The notes beneath the pieces were generated by a model. It searched no databases. It saw only the letters and a program-made list of their open reading frames with translations, and had not been told where the DNA came from. Positions 25,721 through 34,274 of a stretch of 64,000 bases of DNA are shown here, piece by piece. Position 1 is the first letter of the stretch. Every line of letters begins with the position of its first letter. The stretch covers positions 124,001-188,000 of the forward strand of contig NZ_QDFY01000004.1 of assembly GCF_003347635.1 (NCBI RefSeq), in the 5' to 3' direction. Source of the stretch: Sphingosinicella terrae (lineage in GTDB: Bacteria; Pseudomonadota; Alphaproteobacteria; Sphingomonadales; Sphingomonadaceae). The position numbers and the translations under genes are program-made.

Positions 25721-28216
25721 TCACGCTGCCCCCTTCATCGCAGGCTCTACAGCGCCGGCCACGAGGCCACGGACGGCGGCGGCGCTTTCCTGGCGAAGCG
25801 CCTCCGCCGCGAGAGTGCGGCAGGCGTCGAGTTTCAGCGGCCGGATGGCGGCCTTGAGCGCCGGGATGGCGGCGGGGGTCGCGGAAAGCTCGTTGGCGCC
25901 GAGGCCGATGAGGATGGCGGCAGCGAGCGGATCGGAGGCGACGCCGCCGCAGATGCCGAGCCACTTGCCACGGCGCTGCGCCGCCTCGCCGGCCAGCGCG
26001 ATCAGGCGCAGGACGGCGGGATGGAGGGCGTCGATCCGTGCGGCCGTCGCCGGATTGTCGCGGTCGGCGGCGAGCGCATATTGGCTGAGATCGTTGGTGC
26101 CGACCGAAAGGAAGTCCGCCTCGGCGGCGAGGCCGTCGGCAAGCAGGGCGGCGGCCGGGGTCTCGATCATGACGCCGAGCGGCAGCGGCGCCTCACCTGT
26201 CGCGGCCGCGGCGTCCGCCAGCAATTTGCGGACGGCGCGCAGCTCGTCGGCATCGACGACCATCGGCACCATGATCCTGAGATCGCCGGAGCCGGACGCG
26301 GCAAGGATGGCGCGCAGCTGCGCCGCCAGCAGGTCCGGCCGCATGAGGCTCAGCCGGACGCCGCGAACGCCGAGTGCGGGATTCTCCTCGGCCGGGAGGG
26401 CGAGCCAGGACGCGGGCTTGTCGGCGCCGATGTCGAGGGTGCGGATGATGAGCGGCCGGCCGCCGAGGGCGCGGGCGACGTCGCGATAGACCTCGGCCTG
26501 CTCCGCCTCGTCCGGCGGTGCGGTCCGATCGTGGAACAGGAATTCGGTGCGCAGCAGGCCGCAGCCTTCGGCGCCGGCCGCCACGGCGAGGCGAGCTTCC
26601 GCGGCCGAAGCCAGATTGGCGAAGATCTCGATCCGAGTGCCGTCGGCGAGGCGGCCCTCCTCGCCGGCCGCCGCCGCCTCGGCCGCCCGCCGGGTGCGCC
26701 AGCGGTCGAGCCGCGCCGTGGCCCGGGCGAGACGCGCCGGATCGGACGCGATCTCGACGCTGCCGACATCGGCGTCGACGACCAGCATCGTCCCTTCCGC
26801 GATCGCCGCCAGCCGCTCCCCGAGCGCCACCACCATCGGCACGCCGGCGGCCGCCGCGAGCAAGGCGGCGTGCGAGGTCGGCCCGCCGCCGGCCGTGCAG
26901 ACGGCGCCGAGGCGGGTGAGATCGAGCGCCATCATCTGGCTGGGCAGGATAAGGTCGGCGAGGAGGATGGCGCCTTCGGGCAGGTGGGGCGCCCGTGTTT
27001 CGCTCGCGCCGGCCAGCGCCGCCAGGACCTGATGCTCGACATCGCGCAGATCGTCGATCCGCTCGATCAGCAGCGCGTTGCCGGTTGCGCTGAGCGCGGC
27101 CTCGCTCGCCCGCACGGCCGCGCGCCAGGCGAAGCCGGCGCCGCGGCCGCTGGCGATGGCCGCCTCGGCGCCGGCGAGCAGCTGTTCGTCCTCGAGCAGC
27201 GCGAGATGCGCCTCCGCAATGTCCTGGCCGAGGGCAAGCAGGCGGCCGGCGACCGCGCGCAGCGCGGCATCGAGGGCGGCGCGCTCGGTCTCGGCACCCC
27301 GCCCCTGCTCAGGAACGTCGATGGCAGCGCGCCGGAGAGAGAAAGCGGAGCCGATCGCCAGTCCCGGCGCGGCGCAGACGCCGGCGAGGCGGAGGGGATC
27401 CGAACCGGAAGATGGCGCGGCGGCCGGCCTCACCTGAACGGATGTCGCCATTTCCTCGGCCTCGACGATCGCGGCGACCGCGGCGACCGCGGCCTCGGCA
27501 TCGGCGCCTTCGGCGTGGATGGCGACGCTGTCGCCGTGAGCGAGGCCGAGCGCCATCAGTGCGACGGGGCTGCGCGCGCTGGCGCTGCCGCTCGCGACCT
27601 CGAGCCGGATCGCGGCATCGTGGCGCTTGGCCGCAGCGGCGATGCGGGCAGCCGGGCGGGCGTGGACGCCGTGCGCCGCCGCGACGATCGCCTGGCGGGT
27701 TACGCTCGTCCGGCTGCACGCCGCCTCTCCTCCCGCTCGGACGGCTTCGGCAACGGCCTTCGTGCCGGCGCTCAACTCGGCGACCGTCTCGCCCGCGGCG
27801 ACCTGCCGGCCAGTACTGACGCTGAGGGCAAACCCCTCGCCGATGACCACCACCGGCGTGACCAGGCTCTTCGCCTGCGCCGCCACCGCGTCCATGTCGA
27901 AGCTGATCAGCGGATCCCCGGCCTTCACCCTCGCCCCCGGCGCCACGTGCGTGGTGAAGCCGGCGCCGGCCAGGGCGACGGTGTCGAGCCCGACATGGAT
28001 GAGCAGCTGCGCGCCGTTGGAGAGGGCCAGGGTCACCGCATGGGCACTGGCGGGGATGGAGATCACCTCGGCGTCGCAGGGCGAACGGACGAGGCCGTCG
28101 AGCGGATCGATGGCGAAGCCGTCGCCCATCATCCTTTGGGCAAAGACCGGATCGGGAACCTCGTCGAGCGCGGAGAGCCAGCCGGCCATCGGCGACAGGA
28201 GGCGAATAACCGTCAT
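25721..28216 (-). CDS. nagF: fused PTS phosphotransfer protein EIIA-HPr-EI
   Basis: 831-aa cytoplasmic phosphocarrier joining three PTS steps. EIIA of the glucose type (about 1-150) has His59 and the phospho-accepting His74 in LLIHVGLDTVAL. HPr (about 170-260) has the active His185 in GVHARPAARI. Enzyme I (about 275-831) has His449 in GGGPTSHAALLAAAAG, the PEP-binding GLLRTEFLF and TLDIGADKP motifs, and GICGGVASDP with the catalytic Cys. It carries phosphate from PEP to the EIIB of the NagE-type permease. The ATG at 28216 overlaps the GH20 stop (ATGA); an in-frame upstream start would lie inside GH20. The NagF/NagE pairing is like that described in Cupriavidus. Confidence 0.92.
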   Translation of the reverse strand: MTVIRLLSPMAGWLSALDEVPDPVFAQRMMGDGFAIDPLDGLVRSPCDAEVISIPASAHAVTLALSNGAQLLIHVGLDTVALAGAGFTTHVAPGARVKAGDPLISFDMDAVAAQAKSLVTPVVVIGEGFALSVSTGRQVAAGETVAELSAGTKAVAEAVRAGGEAACSRTSVTRQAIVAAAHGVHARPAARIAAAAKRHDAAIRLEVASGSASARSPVALMALGLAHGDSVAIHAEGADAEAAVAAVAAIVEAEEMATSVQVRPAAAPSSGSDPLRLAGVCAAPGLAIGSAFSLRRAAIDVPEQGRGAETERAALDAALRAVAGRLLALGQDIAEAHLALLEDEQLLAGAEAAIASGRGAGFAWRAAVRASEAALSATGNALLIERIDDLRDVEHQVLAALAGASETRAPHLPEGAILLADLILPSQMMALDLTRLGAVCTAGGGPTSHAALLAAAAGVPMVVALGERLAAIAEGTMLVVDADVGSVEIASDPARLARATARLDRWRTRRAAEAAAAGEEGRLADGTRIEIFANLASAAEARLAVAAGAEGCGLLRTEFLFHDRTAPPDEAEQAEVYRDVARALGGRPLIIRTLDIGADKPASWLALPAEENPALGVRGVRLSLMRPDLLAAQLRAILAASGSGDLRIMVPMVVDADELRAVRKLLADAAAATGEAPLPLGVMIETPAAALLADGLAAEADFLSVGTNDLSQYALAADRDNPATAARIDALHPAVLRLIALAGEAAQRRGKWLGICGGVASDPLAAAILIGLGANELSATPAAIPALKAAIRPLKLDACRTLAAEALRQESAAAVRGLVAGAVEPAMKGAA

Positions 28217-30486
28217 TCGGCCGGCACCAGCTGGATCATGTCGACGGCCCAGAGCGGCTCGACGCCGCGCGCCGTGTAGGTGATGCACAGGTCGCTGCGG
28301 CCGGTCCGCGGCGGCAGCGGCGCGCGCAGGCGGGTGACCCCTGGATGGTCCGCTGCCGGCGCGAGCGGCAGGACGGCCATGCGTTCACCTTCGCAGCCGC
28401 CAAGACGAACCTCGAACTCGCCCGCCTGGGTCGCCGGCTCGCGGAATCGGATCCGCTCGACGTCCCGCCCGATCTGGAAGTTGAAGGGGAGCTGACCGAC
28501 GTCGATCTCGATCGCCGAGACGCCGTCGAGCGGCGCATCCTCGTAGATCCAGCAGGGATTCATCACGTCGGTGAGGAACACCGCGCGATCGCCTTGCGCC
28601 GGCCAGTCGTCCTCCAGCGCCAGAGCGATATTCTCGCTGCACAGTTTCAGCTGCGTGTCGTCGCGGCGAAGCGCGGCGAGGCGGTCGACGGCGAGGTCGA
28701 GTGCGCCGGACAGGAGGCGACCCCCGCGCAAAGCGACCGCGCGCAGGCGCGCGGAACGTTGAAGCCGGATCGGCCCCGAATAGATGGCGGAGCCGGCGCC
28801 GGGATCGCTGCCGTCGAGCGTGTAACGCAGCTCGCTGGCGATCTGGTTGGAGAGGGTGGCGATCACCGTCCCGCCTTCCGCGCGGAGGTCCGCCCGTACG
28901 CGGAAAGCGCTGTCGGCGGGGCGCAGCCCGAGCGGGTCCAGCCGGTCGAGCTGGGGCAGCAGGCGATCGACGAACCCGGCAAACTCACGCGTCTCCGCGG
29001 CTGACCAACCGCGTTCGGCAATGGCGGCGGCGCGCGGAAAGAGCATGTGGGCAGCTCGCTCCTCGGTTCGGACATGCTCGGTCCAGAGATTGCCCTGAAG
29101 GCCCAGTATGTGGCGCTGCTGGTCCGGCGTCAGCGAAGCCGGCGCGGGATCGAAGGCATAGACCTCCGCCAGATCGACGAGCCGGCCGCGGCCCGGCGGC
29201 TCGGCCGAAGTGCCGCCCTGGCGGTTGTCGAAATAGAGGATGGGCGCGGGCGAGAGCACGGCATCGTGGCCGCTCTGGGCGGCGTGGACGGCGCCGTCGA
29301 TGCCGCGCCACGACATGATCGCGGCGCCCTGCGGCACGCCGCCCTCCAATATCTCGTCCCAGCCGATCAGCCGGCGGCCACGCGCCTCGAGAAAGCGGCC
29401 GATGCGGGCGACGAACCATCCCTGGAGCGCCGCCTCGTCGGCGACGCCGAGTGCGCGCATCCGCGCCTGGACCGCGGGAGAGGCCCGCCACTGGTCCTTC
29501 ACCGCCTCGTCGCCGCCGACATGGATGAAGGTGCCGGGGAAGAGCTCGAGCACCTCGTCGAGGACGTTCTCGAGGAAGGCGAAGGTCGGTTCCTCGACAT
29601 TGTAGAGCCAGGGGAACACGCCCCAATCGGATTCCGCGCCCGGATCGAGCGGCATGCCGGTGCCGAGCTCGGGATAGGCACGGATCGCGGACAAAGCATG
29701 GCCGGGCATCTCGATCTCGGGGACGATCTCGATCCCGCGCGCGCGGGCATGAGCGACGATCGCGCGGACCTGGTCCTGCGTGTAGAAGCCGCCGATGCGC
29801 GGCAGCGGCGGAGCACCCAAGGCGCCGGCGGGAACGCGCCAGGCGCCGATCTCGGTCAGCCGCGGGTAGCGGCGTATCTCCAGCCGCCAGCCCTGATCGT
29901 CGGTCAGGTGCCAGTGCAGGCGGTTCAGCTTGTGGACCGCCATCCAGTCAATGAGCCGCATGACGAATTCCGGCGACTGGAAGTGGCGGGCGCTGTCGAG
30001 CATCAGCCCCCGCCAGGCGAAGCGCGGGGCATCGTCGATGCGGACGGCGGGAGCCGTGAGACGGCCGTCGCTTTCGCCGGGCGTGAGCAGCTGCCAGAGC
30101 GAGACGCCGCCATAGAGCAGCCCGGAAAGATCGGAGGCGGTGACGGTCGCCCCGCCGGGTGCGACTTCCAGCCGGTAGGCCTCGGCGGAGAAGCCGGGGG
30201 CGCGGCGGAAGACGATCGCACCGGAAACGGGCCGGTCGGCGAGGCGAAGTCGAATCCCGGCGGTGCGGGCGAGGAGGGCGGCGAACCGCTCGGCGGCGGC
30301 GCGGGCGCCTTCGCCCTCGGCGACGATGATCGTGTCGGCGGTGACGGCAAAGCGGCCATCGAGCGGAACGGCGGAGCGGGGCTGGGGAAGCAGAGGGAGG
30401 GCATGCGGCGGCGTCGCGGCCGCGGCCGGACTAGTCGCCAGCATCAGCAGAATTGGAGCAAGCAGGGCTCGGATCAAGAGCGACAT
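28213..30486 (-). CDS. GH20 beta-N-acetylhexosaminidase
   Basis: 757-aa exported exo-beta-N-acetylglucosaminidase that releases GlcNAc from chitooligosaccharides. The signal peptide ends near SPAAAA. An N-terminal GH20b domain (about 30-150) precedes the GH20 barrel (about 155-500), which has LNRLHWHLTDDQGWRLEI and the catalytic Asp326-Glu327 pair in HVGGDEAVKDQW (substrate-assisted mechanism). C-terminal beta domains (about 520-757) probably aid substrate binding. GGAGG touches the ATG at 30486, an unusually short spacing. The stop overlaps nagF by four bases, so sugar release and PTS uptake are translated together. It lies downstream of the TonB receptor, separated by a palindromic repeat. 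Confidence 0.93.
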   Translation of the reverse strand: MSLLIRALLAPILLMLATSPAAAATPPHALPLLPQPRSAVPLDGRFAVTADTIIVAEGEGARAAAERFAALLARTAGIRLRLADRPVSGAIVFRRAPGFSAEAYRLEVAPGGATVTASDLSGLLYGGVSLWQLLTPGESDGRLTAPAVRIDDAPRFAWRGLMLDSARHFQSPEFVMRLIDWMAVHKLNRLHWHLTDDQGWRLEIRRYPRLTEIGAWRVPAGALGAPPLPRIGGFYTQDQVRAIVAHARARGIEIVPEIEMPGHALSAIRAYPELGTGMPLDPGAESDWGVFPWLYNVEEPTFAFLENVLDEVLELFPGTFIHVGGDEAVKDQWRASPAVQARMRALGVADEAALQGWFVARIGRFLEARGRRLIGWDEILEGGVPQGAAIMSWRGIDGAVHAAQSGHDAVLSPAPILYFDNRQGGTSAEPPGRGRLVDLAEVYAFDPAPASLTPDQQRHILGLQGNLWTEHVRTEERAAHMLFPRAAAIAERGWSAAETREFAGFVDRLLPQLDRLDPLGLRPADSAFRVRADLRAEGGTVIATLSNQIASELRYTLDGSDPGAGSAIYSGPIRLQRSARLRAVALRGGRLLSGALDLAVDRLAALRRDDTQLKLCSENIALALEDDWPAQGDRAVFLTDVMNPCWIYEDAPLDGVSAIEIDVGQLPFNFQIGRDVERIRFREPATQAGEFEVRLGGCEGERMAVLPLAPAADHPGVTRLRAPLPPRTGRSDLCITYTARGVEPLWAVDMIQLVPAE

Positions 30487-30520
30487 CCTCCAATGGTTCG
30501 TACCGCCCTCCCCTTATTTC

Positions 30521-30630
30521 CCTCCCCCTCGAGGGGGAGGGTAGGGTGGGGGTGTTCGGCGTCAGAGGTATATCCCAGCCCGCCGAGCCCCCTCACCCCG
30601 ACCCTCTCCCTCCCGGGAGAGGGGAGAGGG
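30521..30630. repeat. BIME-like pair of GC-rich palindromes
   Basis: Two strong palindromes lie in the 165-bp gap between the TonB receptor stop and the GH20 start. A perfect 20-bp palindrome (CCTCCCCCTC and its complement) is at 30521-30540. A near-perfect 29-bp one (CCCTCTCCCTCCCGGGAG and on) is at 30602-30630. The flanks inside (AGGGTGGGGGTG at about 30543-30554, CCTCACCCCGACCCT at about 30591-30605) are also complementary, so the whole could fold into one large hairpin. The style is that of dispersed REP/BIME elements. In mRNA it may protect the receptor transcript's 3' end or reduce read-through into GH20. Confidence 0.7.
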
Positions 30631-30651
30631 CGGGAGAGCGGGTCTCCAGCC

Positions 30652-33315
30652 TCAATAGCGCAGCCTCACGCCGAAATAGAATTGCCGGCCATTGTCGTAG
30701 ATGGCACGTGGGCGGTCCGGCGTCCCGGAGAATTGGACGATCTTCTCGTTGGTGAGGTTGATCGCGTCCGCGGTGAGCGAGATGTTGTCGGTGATGCGCA
30801 GGTTGAGCGAGGCATCGAGCGATTCCGTCGCCGATTGGTTCAGCGGCGCGGCGCGATCGATGGTGATGAAGAAGCTCGACCGGTAATTGTAGGAGAGGCG
30901 CGCCGACAGCCAGTCATTCTCATAATAGCCGCTGAGGTTGAGCGTATGGCGGCTGTTGCCCGGCACCGGAGCGCCGTCGTCGAGCTTGGCGTCGGAGAAG
31001 GTGTAGTTGAGCAGTGCGCCGAAGCCGTTCCAGATGTTGCGCGAGGCCTGAAGCTCGAAACCGAGATTGCGGCCGCCGGCGCCGTTGGCGCGGCGATTCA
31101 CGTCGAACAGGCAGTCGAACAGACCCGGCGTCGCGGTCGGCGTGCAGCGCGACAAGTTCGGAGTCGTCGTCTGGACCGGAAAGCTTTCCTGGGAGATCGT
31201 ATCCGTGATGTAGGAGCGGATGTCCTTGTAATAGACGGCGCCGGCGAAGATCGTCTCGCGGTCCGGATACCATTCGAGCGACGCGTCGAACTGGTTGGCG
31301 CGGTAAGGGTCGATATTGGGATCGCCGCCGGCGGCGGTGAGCGCTCCGGGGTTGAGATTAACCCGGGGGACGATGTCGGTATAATCCGGCCGGGCCATCA
31401 CCCGCGCCGCCGCCAGGCGCAAGGTGACGGTGGGCGTCAGGTCGAAGGCCAAGTTCAGGCTCGGCAATATGTCGGTATAGGAGCGCTCGACCGTGATCGG
31501 CCGAAAGACGCCGAACGGATTGTCGATGGTGCCAGGGCCCGGCGGCACGCCAAGCTCGTTGCCGCGCGAAGTCTGGTCGGTGGTGACCACGCGCACGCCG
31601 GCATTGCCGCGCCAGTCGTCCCCGCCGAAGCGGGCCATGACGTAGCCGCCATAGGTGCGCTCGGTGATCGAGTAGTTTTCGGGCGGATTGAGGACCCGTG
31701 CCCGAACGCTTGCAGGCTGGCTGTTGTAGATCGACTGGAGCAGGCGGCGATCGACCTGCCAGAAGCTGTCCAGCGTTCCCGGCCCGGCGACATTGCCGAG
31801 GAAGTTCCCCGGCGTCAGATCGCCGCCGAAGAAGTCGGCGCTGGTGCACGGACCGCCGCAACCCTCGCCCAGCAGCGGCAGGAAGAAGCCGCCATAGGTG
31901 GTGGCGAGGAAGCGGGTGATGCGATCATGGTCGGTATATTTGAAGCCGACCTTGAACGCATTGACCGGCCCCAGGTCCACCTCATGCTCGTAGTCGGCAT
32001 AAAGATAGAATTCCCGGTCGGTATTGGTGATCTGGTGAAGCGACCCGAAGTCGAAGACGAGGTCGTCGGGATCGGTCGGATCGACGCCGATGAACGAGAC
32101 CTGCGGCGTGCGGCCGGTGAGGTCGAAAGTGAAGCCGCCCGGCGCCCCGCCTTCGTAGAAAGGCTGGGACTCGGTGTCGCCATGCGCTTCGGTGTAGCCG
32201 CCCTTGAGGTGGAGGGTGCCGCGGTCGCTCGGACGCCAGACGATGTCGACGTCGCCGGACCATGTCTCGGCCAGGGCGTTGCGATCGATCGCGTCATAGA
32301 CGACGGCGCGGCCGCCCGGCGTGGAGTCGATCCGGCCACCGACGACGGTGCCGTTCTGGACGACCGGGTCGGTGAGCGTGCCGCCGCCGCCCAGAGCCTG
32401 GATTCCCCAGGCGAGATAGTTCTGGTTGAAATTGTCGGCCCCGAAGCGGGAATAGAGGCCGGTGATGTTGATCTCGAGGCTGTCAGACGGCCGGAACTGG
32501 ATGCCGATATTGCCGCCGTAGCGCTCGCGCTCCTGGAGGAAGAGCGCCGAGCCGATCAGCGACGGCACCAGGGCATCGCCGGTCGGATCGCCGGCCGGAT
32601 TGAAATAGCCGAGCACCTCGACGCCGTCGCGGCGGATGTCGCGCCGCTGGTAGACGCCGCCGACGAGAATGCCGAAGGTGCCCGCCTCGTTGCGCCAGCT
32701 GATCAGGCCCGACGCCTGGGGATCGACGGAGTCGCGAAGCTCCGAATAGACGAGCTCGGCCGAGGCCGAGACGGTGAAAGGATCGAGATCGAGCGGATCA
32801 CGGGTATGGACGTTGATCGTGCCGCCGATGCCGCCTTCCTCGACGTCCGCCTGCGGGCTCTTGTAGACGTCGAGCTGGCCGACAATCTCGGATGGGAGGG
32901 TCAGATAGTTGAAGCTGCGGGTGGCGGCGAGCTGCTCGAGCACGAACCAGTCGGCGGTGGCGATGGCGTGGCCATTGACCAGCGTGCGCGTGAGATTGGG
33001 CGCGGTGCCGCGAAGCGAGACTCTCTCGCCCTCGCCGAACTCACGGTTGATGACGATGCCGGGGACGCGTTGCAGCGCCTCGGCGACATTGCGGTCGGGG
33101 AACTGGCCGATATCCTCGGCCGAAAGGAAATCGGCGATGACGTCCGATTCCTGCTTGGCTTCGATCGAGGCGCGAACCGAACCGCGGATGCCGGTGACGA
33201 CGATCTCGTCGTCCGATGCCGCGGCGCCCTCCTGGTCCTGCGCGGCGGCAGGCGCGGCAGCGGCGACGAGGGCGAAAAGGCTGGCCGAAGCCAATGCGAG
33301 TCGGCGACCGATCAT
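30652..33315 (-). CDS. TonB-dependent receptor (Xanthomonas/Caulobacter type) of the chitin/GlcNAc locus
   Basis: 887-aa outer-membrane transporter. The signal peptide ends PAAAQ. The TonB-box/plug start reads DEIVVTGIRGSVRASIEAKQ, the pattern of the TonB-Xanth-Caul subfamily, and is followed by VAEALQRVPGIVINREFGEGERVSLRG and the GGIGGTINVHTRDPL plug end. The barrel ends with NLTNEKIVQFSG and a final strand closing in RLRY with an aromatic C-terminus. AAGGGGAG is well spaced before the ATG at 33315. It is divergent from nagR and first in the minus-strand cluster with GH20, nagF and nagE. Uptake of chitooligosaccharides is inferred from that context. Confidence 0.92.
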   Translation of the reverse strand: MIGRRLALASASLFALVAAAAPAAAQDQEGAAASDDEIVVTGIRGSVRASIEAKQESDVIADFLSAEDIGQFPDRNVAEALQRVPGIVINREFGEGERVSLRGTAPNLTRTLVNGHAIATADWFVLEQLAATRSFNYLTLPSEIVGQLDVYKSPQADVEEGGIGGTINVHTRDPLDLDPFTVSASAELVYSELRDSVDPQASGLISWRNEAGTFGILVGGVYQRRDIRRDGVEVLGYFNPAGDPTGDALVPSLIGSALFLQERERYGGNIGIQFRPSDSLEINITGLYSRFGADNFNQNYLAWGIQALGGGGTLTDPVVQNGTVVGGRIDSTPGGRAVVYDAIDRNALAETWSGDVDIVWRPSDRGTLHLKGGYTEAHGDTESQPFYEGGAPGGFTFDLTGRTPQVSFIGVDPTDPDDLVFDFGSLHQITNTDREFYLYADYEHEVDLGPVNAFKVGFKYTDHDRITRFLATTYGGFFLPLLGEGCGGPCTSADFFGGDLTPGNFLGNVAGPGTLDSFWQVDRRLLQSIYNSQPASVRARVLNPPENYSITERTYGGYVMARFGGDDWRGNAGVRVVTTDQTSRGNELGVPPGPGTIDNPFGVFRPITVERSYTDILPSLNLAFDLTPTVTLRLAAARVMARPDYTDIVPRVNLNPGALTAAGGDPNIDPYRANQFDASLEWYPDRETIFAGAVYYKDIRSYITDTISQESFPVQTTTPNLSRCTPTATPGLFDCLFDVNRRANGAGGRNLGFELQASRNIWNGFGALLNYTFSDAKLDDGAPVPGNSRHTLNLSGYYENDWLSARLSYNYRSSFFITIDRAAPLNQSATESLDASLNLRITDNISLTADAINLTNEKIVQFSGTPDRPRAIYDNGRQFYFGVRLRY

Positions 33316-33376
33316 TGTCTATTCTCCCCTTTGCCGGCGCTCCGTTCTCGGCTTCCCCGGCGGCCTGGAATCACCT

Positions 33377-33415
33377 GACCAATGTGATACCAAACGAGTA
33401 CCAATATGCAGACCA
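33377..33415 (-). promoter_or_regulatory. array of four phased TGGT half-sites before the TonB receptor
   Basis: Read on the minus strand, four TGGT(A/C) half-sites occur in a row at 33411-33415, 33399-33403, 33388-33392 and 33377-33381. Spacers are 7, 6 and 6 bp, so they repeat once per helical turn on one face of the DNA. A TTGACG-like -35 (complement of 33434-33439) lies just upstream. This is the natural place for binding by the divergently encoded NagR-type repressor; direct rather than inverted repeats are unusual for that family. Confidence 0.55.
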
Positions 33416-33491
33416 TCTATTACGATATTCGTTACGTCAAGAGCTTAATTGCGCTCAGGCGCAGCTTGCAAGGACGATCAGCATTCGTTAC

Positions 33492-33507
33492 TGGTAAGCA
33501 ATTGGTA
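33492..33507 (+). promoter_or_regulatory. pair of TGGTA half-sites before nagR
   Basis: Two TGGTA copies at 33492-33496 and 33503-33507 with a 6-bp spacer have the same 11-bp period as the array on the other side of this 218-bp divergent region, and again read in the direction of the downstream gene. They lie 27-42 bp before the nagR ATG, in a position for autorepression of nagR-nagB-nagA. Confidence 0.55.
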
Positions 33508-33533
33508 TTAGTCCACACGAGCGGGGGCCCCCG

Positions 33534-34274
33534 ATGAACCTGGCCGAACAGATCGGCTTCGATCCCGAGGAGGGCCGCGGCCCCCTCTACCGCCGGCTCG
33601 AAGACCGGCTGCGCCACGCGATCGAATCGGGCGTTCTCAAGCCCGAGCAGGCGCTGCCGTCGGAGCGCGACCTTGCCGAGGACCTGGCGGTGTCCCGGAT
33701 CACGCTGAGGAAGGCGCTGGACGGTCTCGTCGGCAACGGCCTGCTCCATCGGCGCCAGGGCGCCGGCACCTTCGTCGCCGGCCGCGTCGAGAAGAGCTTC
33801 TCCAAGCTCACGTCCTTTTCGGAGGACATGGCGGCGCGCGGACGCTCATCGCGCAGCGAATGGATCAACCGCGCGGAAGGGGCCGTCACGCCGGACGAGT
33901 CGCTGATGCTGGGGCTGAGCCCGGGCACGCCGGTCTATCGTTTCCACCGCATCCGCTACGCCGACGAACTCGCCATGGCCCTCGAATATTCGACGATCCC
34001 CGCCTTCGCCCTGCCGAGCGCGGGAATCGTCCGCGGGTCGCTCTACGAGGCACTCAATGCGGCGGGCACGCGGCCGGTGCGGGCCTTGCAGCGCCTGCGC
34101 GCCGTCCTGTTCGACGAACAGCAGGCCGCGCTCCTCGGGATCGAGGCCGGGGCTCCCGGGCTGCTGATCGAACGGCGCGGCTTTCTCGACGACGGGCGCG
34201 CGGTCGAAATGACCCAATCCTGGTACCGCGGCGATGCCTACGACTTCGTCGCCGAGCTGAACGCCGTCGGATGA
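33534..34274 (+). CDS. nagR: GntR/HutC-family repressor of GlcNAc genes
   Basis: 246-aa regulator. The N-terminal winged helix-turn-helix (about 17-85) has PLYRRLEDRLRHAIESG, LPSERDLAEDLAVSRITLRKAL and a RRQGAGTFVAG wing. The C-terminal UTRA effector domain (about 100-240) resembles those that bind GlcN-6-P or GlcNAc-6-P. First gene of nagR-nagB-nagA with an ATGA overlap to nagB, and divergent from the TonB receptor, exactly where TGGT half-sites are found. It probably represses both directions until amino-sugar phosphate accumulates. The function is inferred from family and position. Confidence 0.9.
   Translation: MNLAEQIGFDPEEGRGPLYRRLEDRLRHAIESGVLKPEQALPSERDLAEDLAVSRITLRKALDGLVGNGLLHRRQGAGTFVAGRVEKSFSKLTSFSEDMAARGRSSRSEWINRAEGAVTPDESLMLGLSPGTPVYRFHRIRYADELAMALEYSTIPAFALPSAGIVRGSLYEALNAAGTRPVRALQRLRAVLFDEQQAALLGIEAGAPGLLIERRGFLDDGRAVEMTQSWYRGDAYDFVAELNAVG

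Noticed and set aside
29047-33378. Plus-strand open frame of about 1440 codons across GH20 and the TonB receptor
   Set aside because: Antisense shadow; spans two unrelated genes and the palindromic repeat between them.
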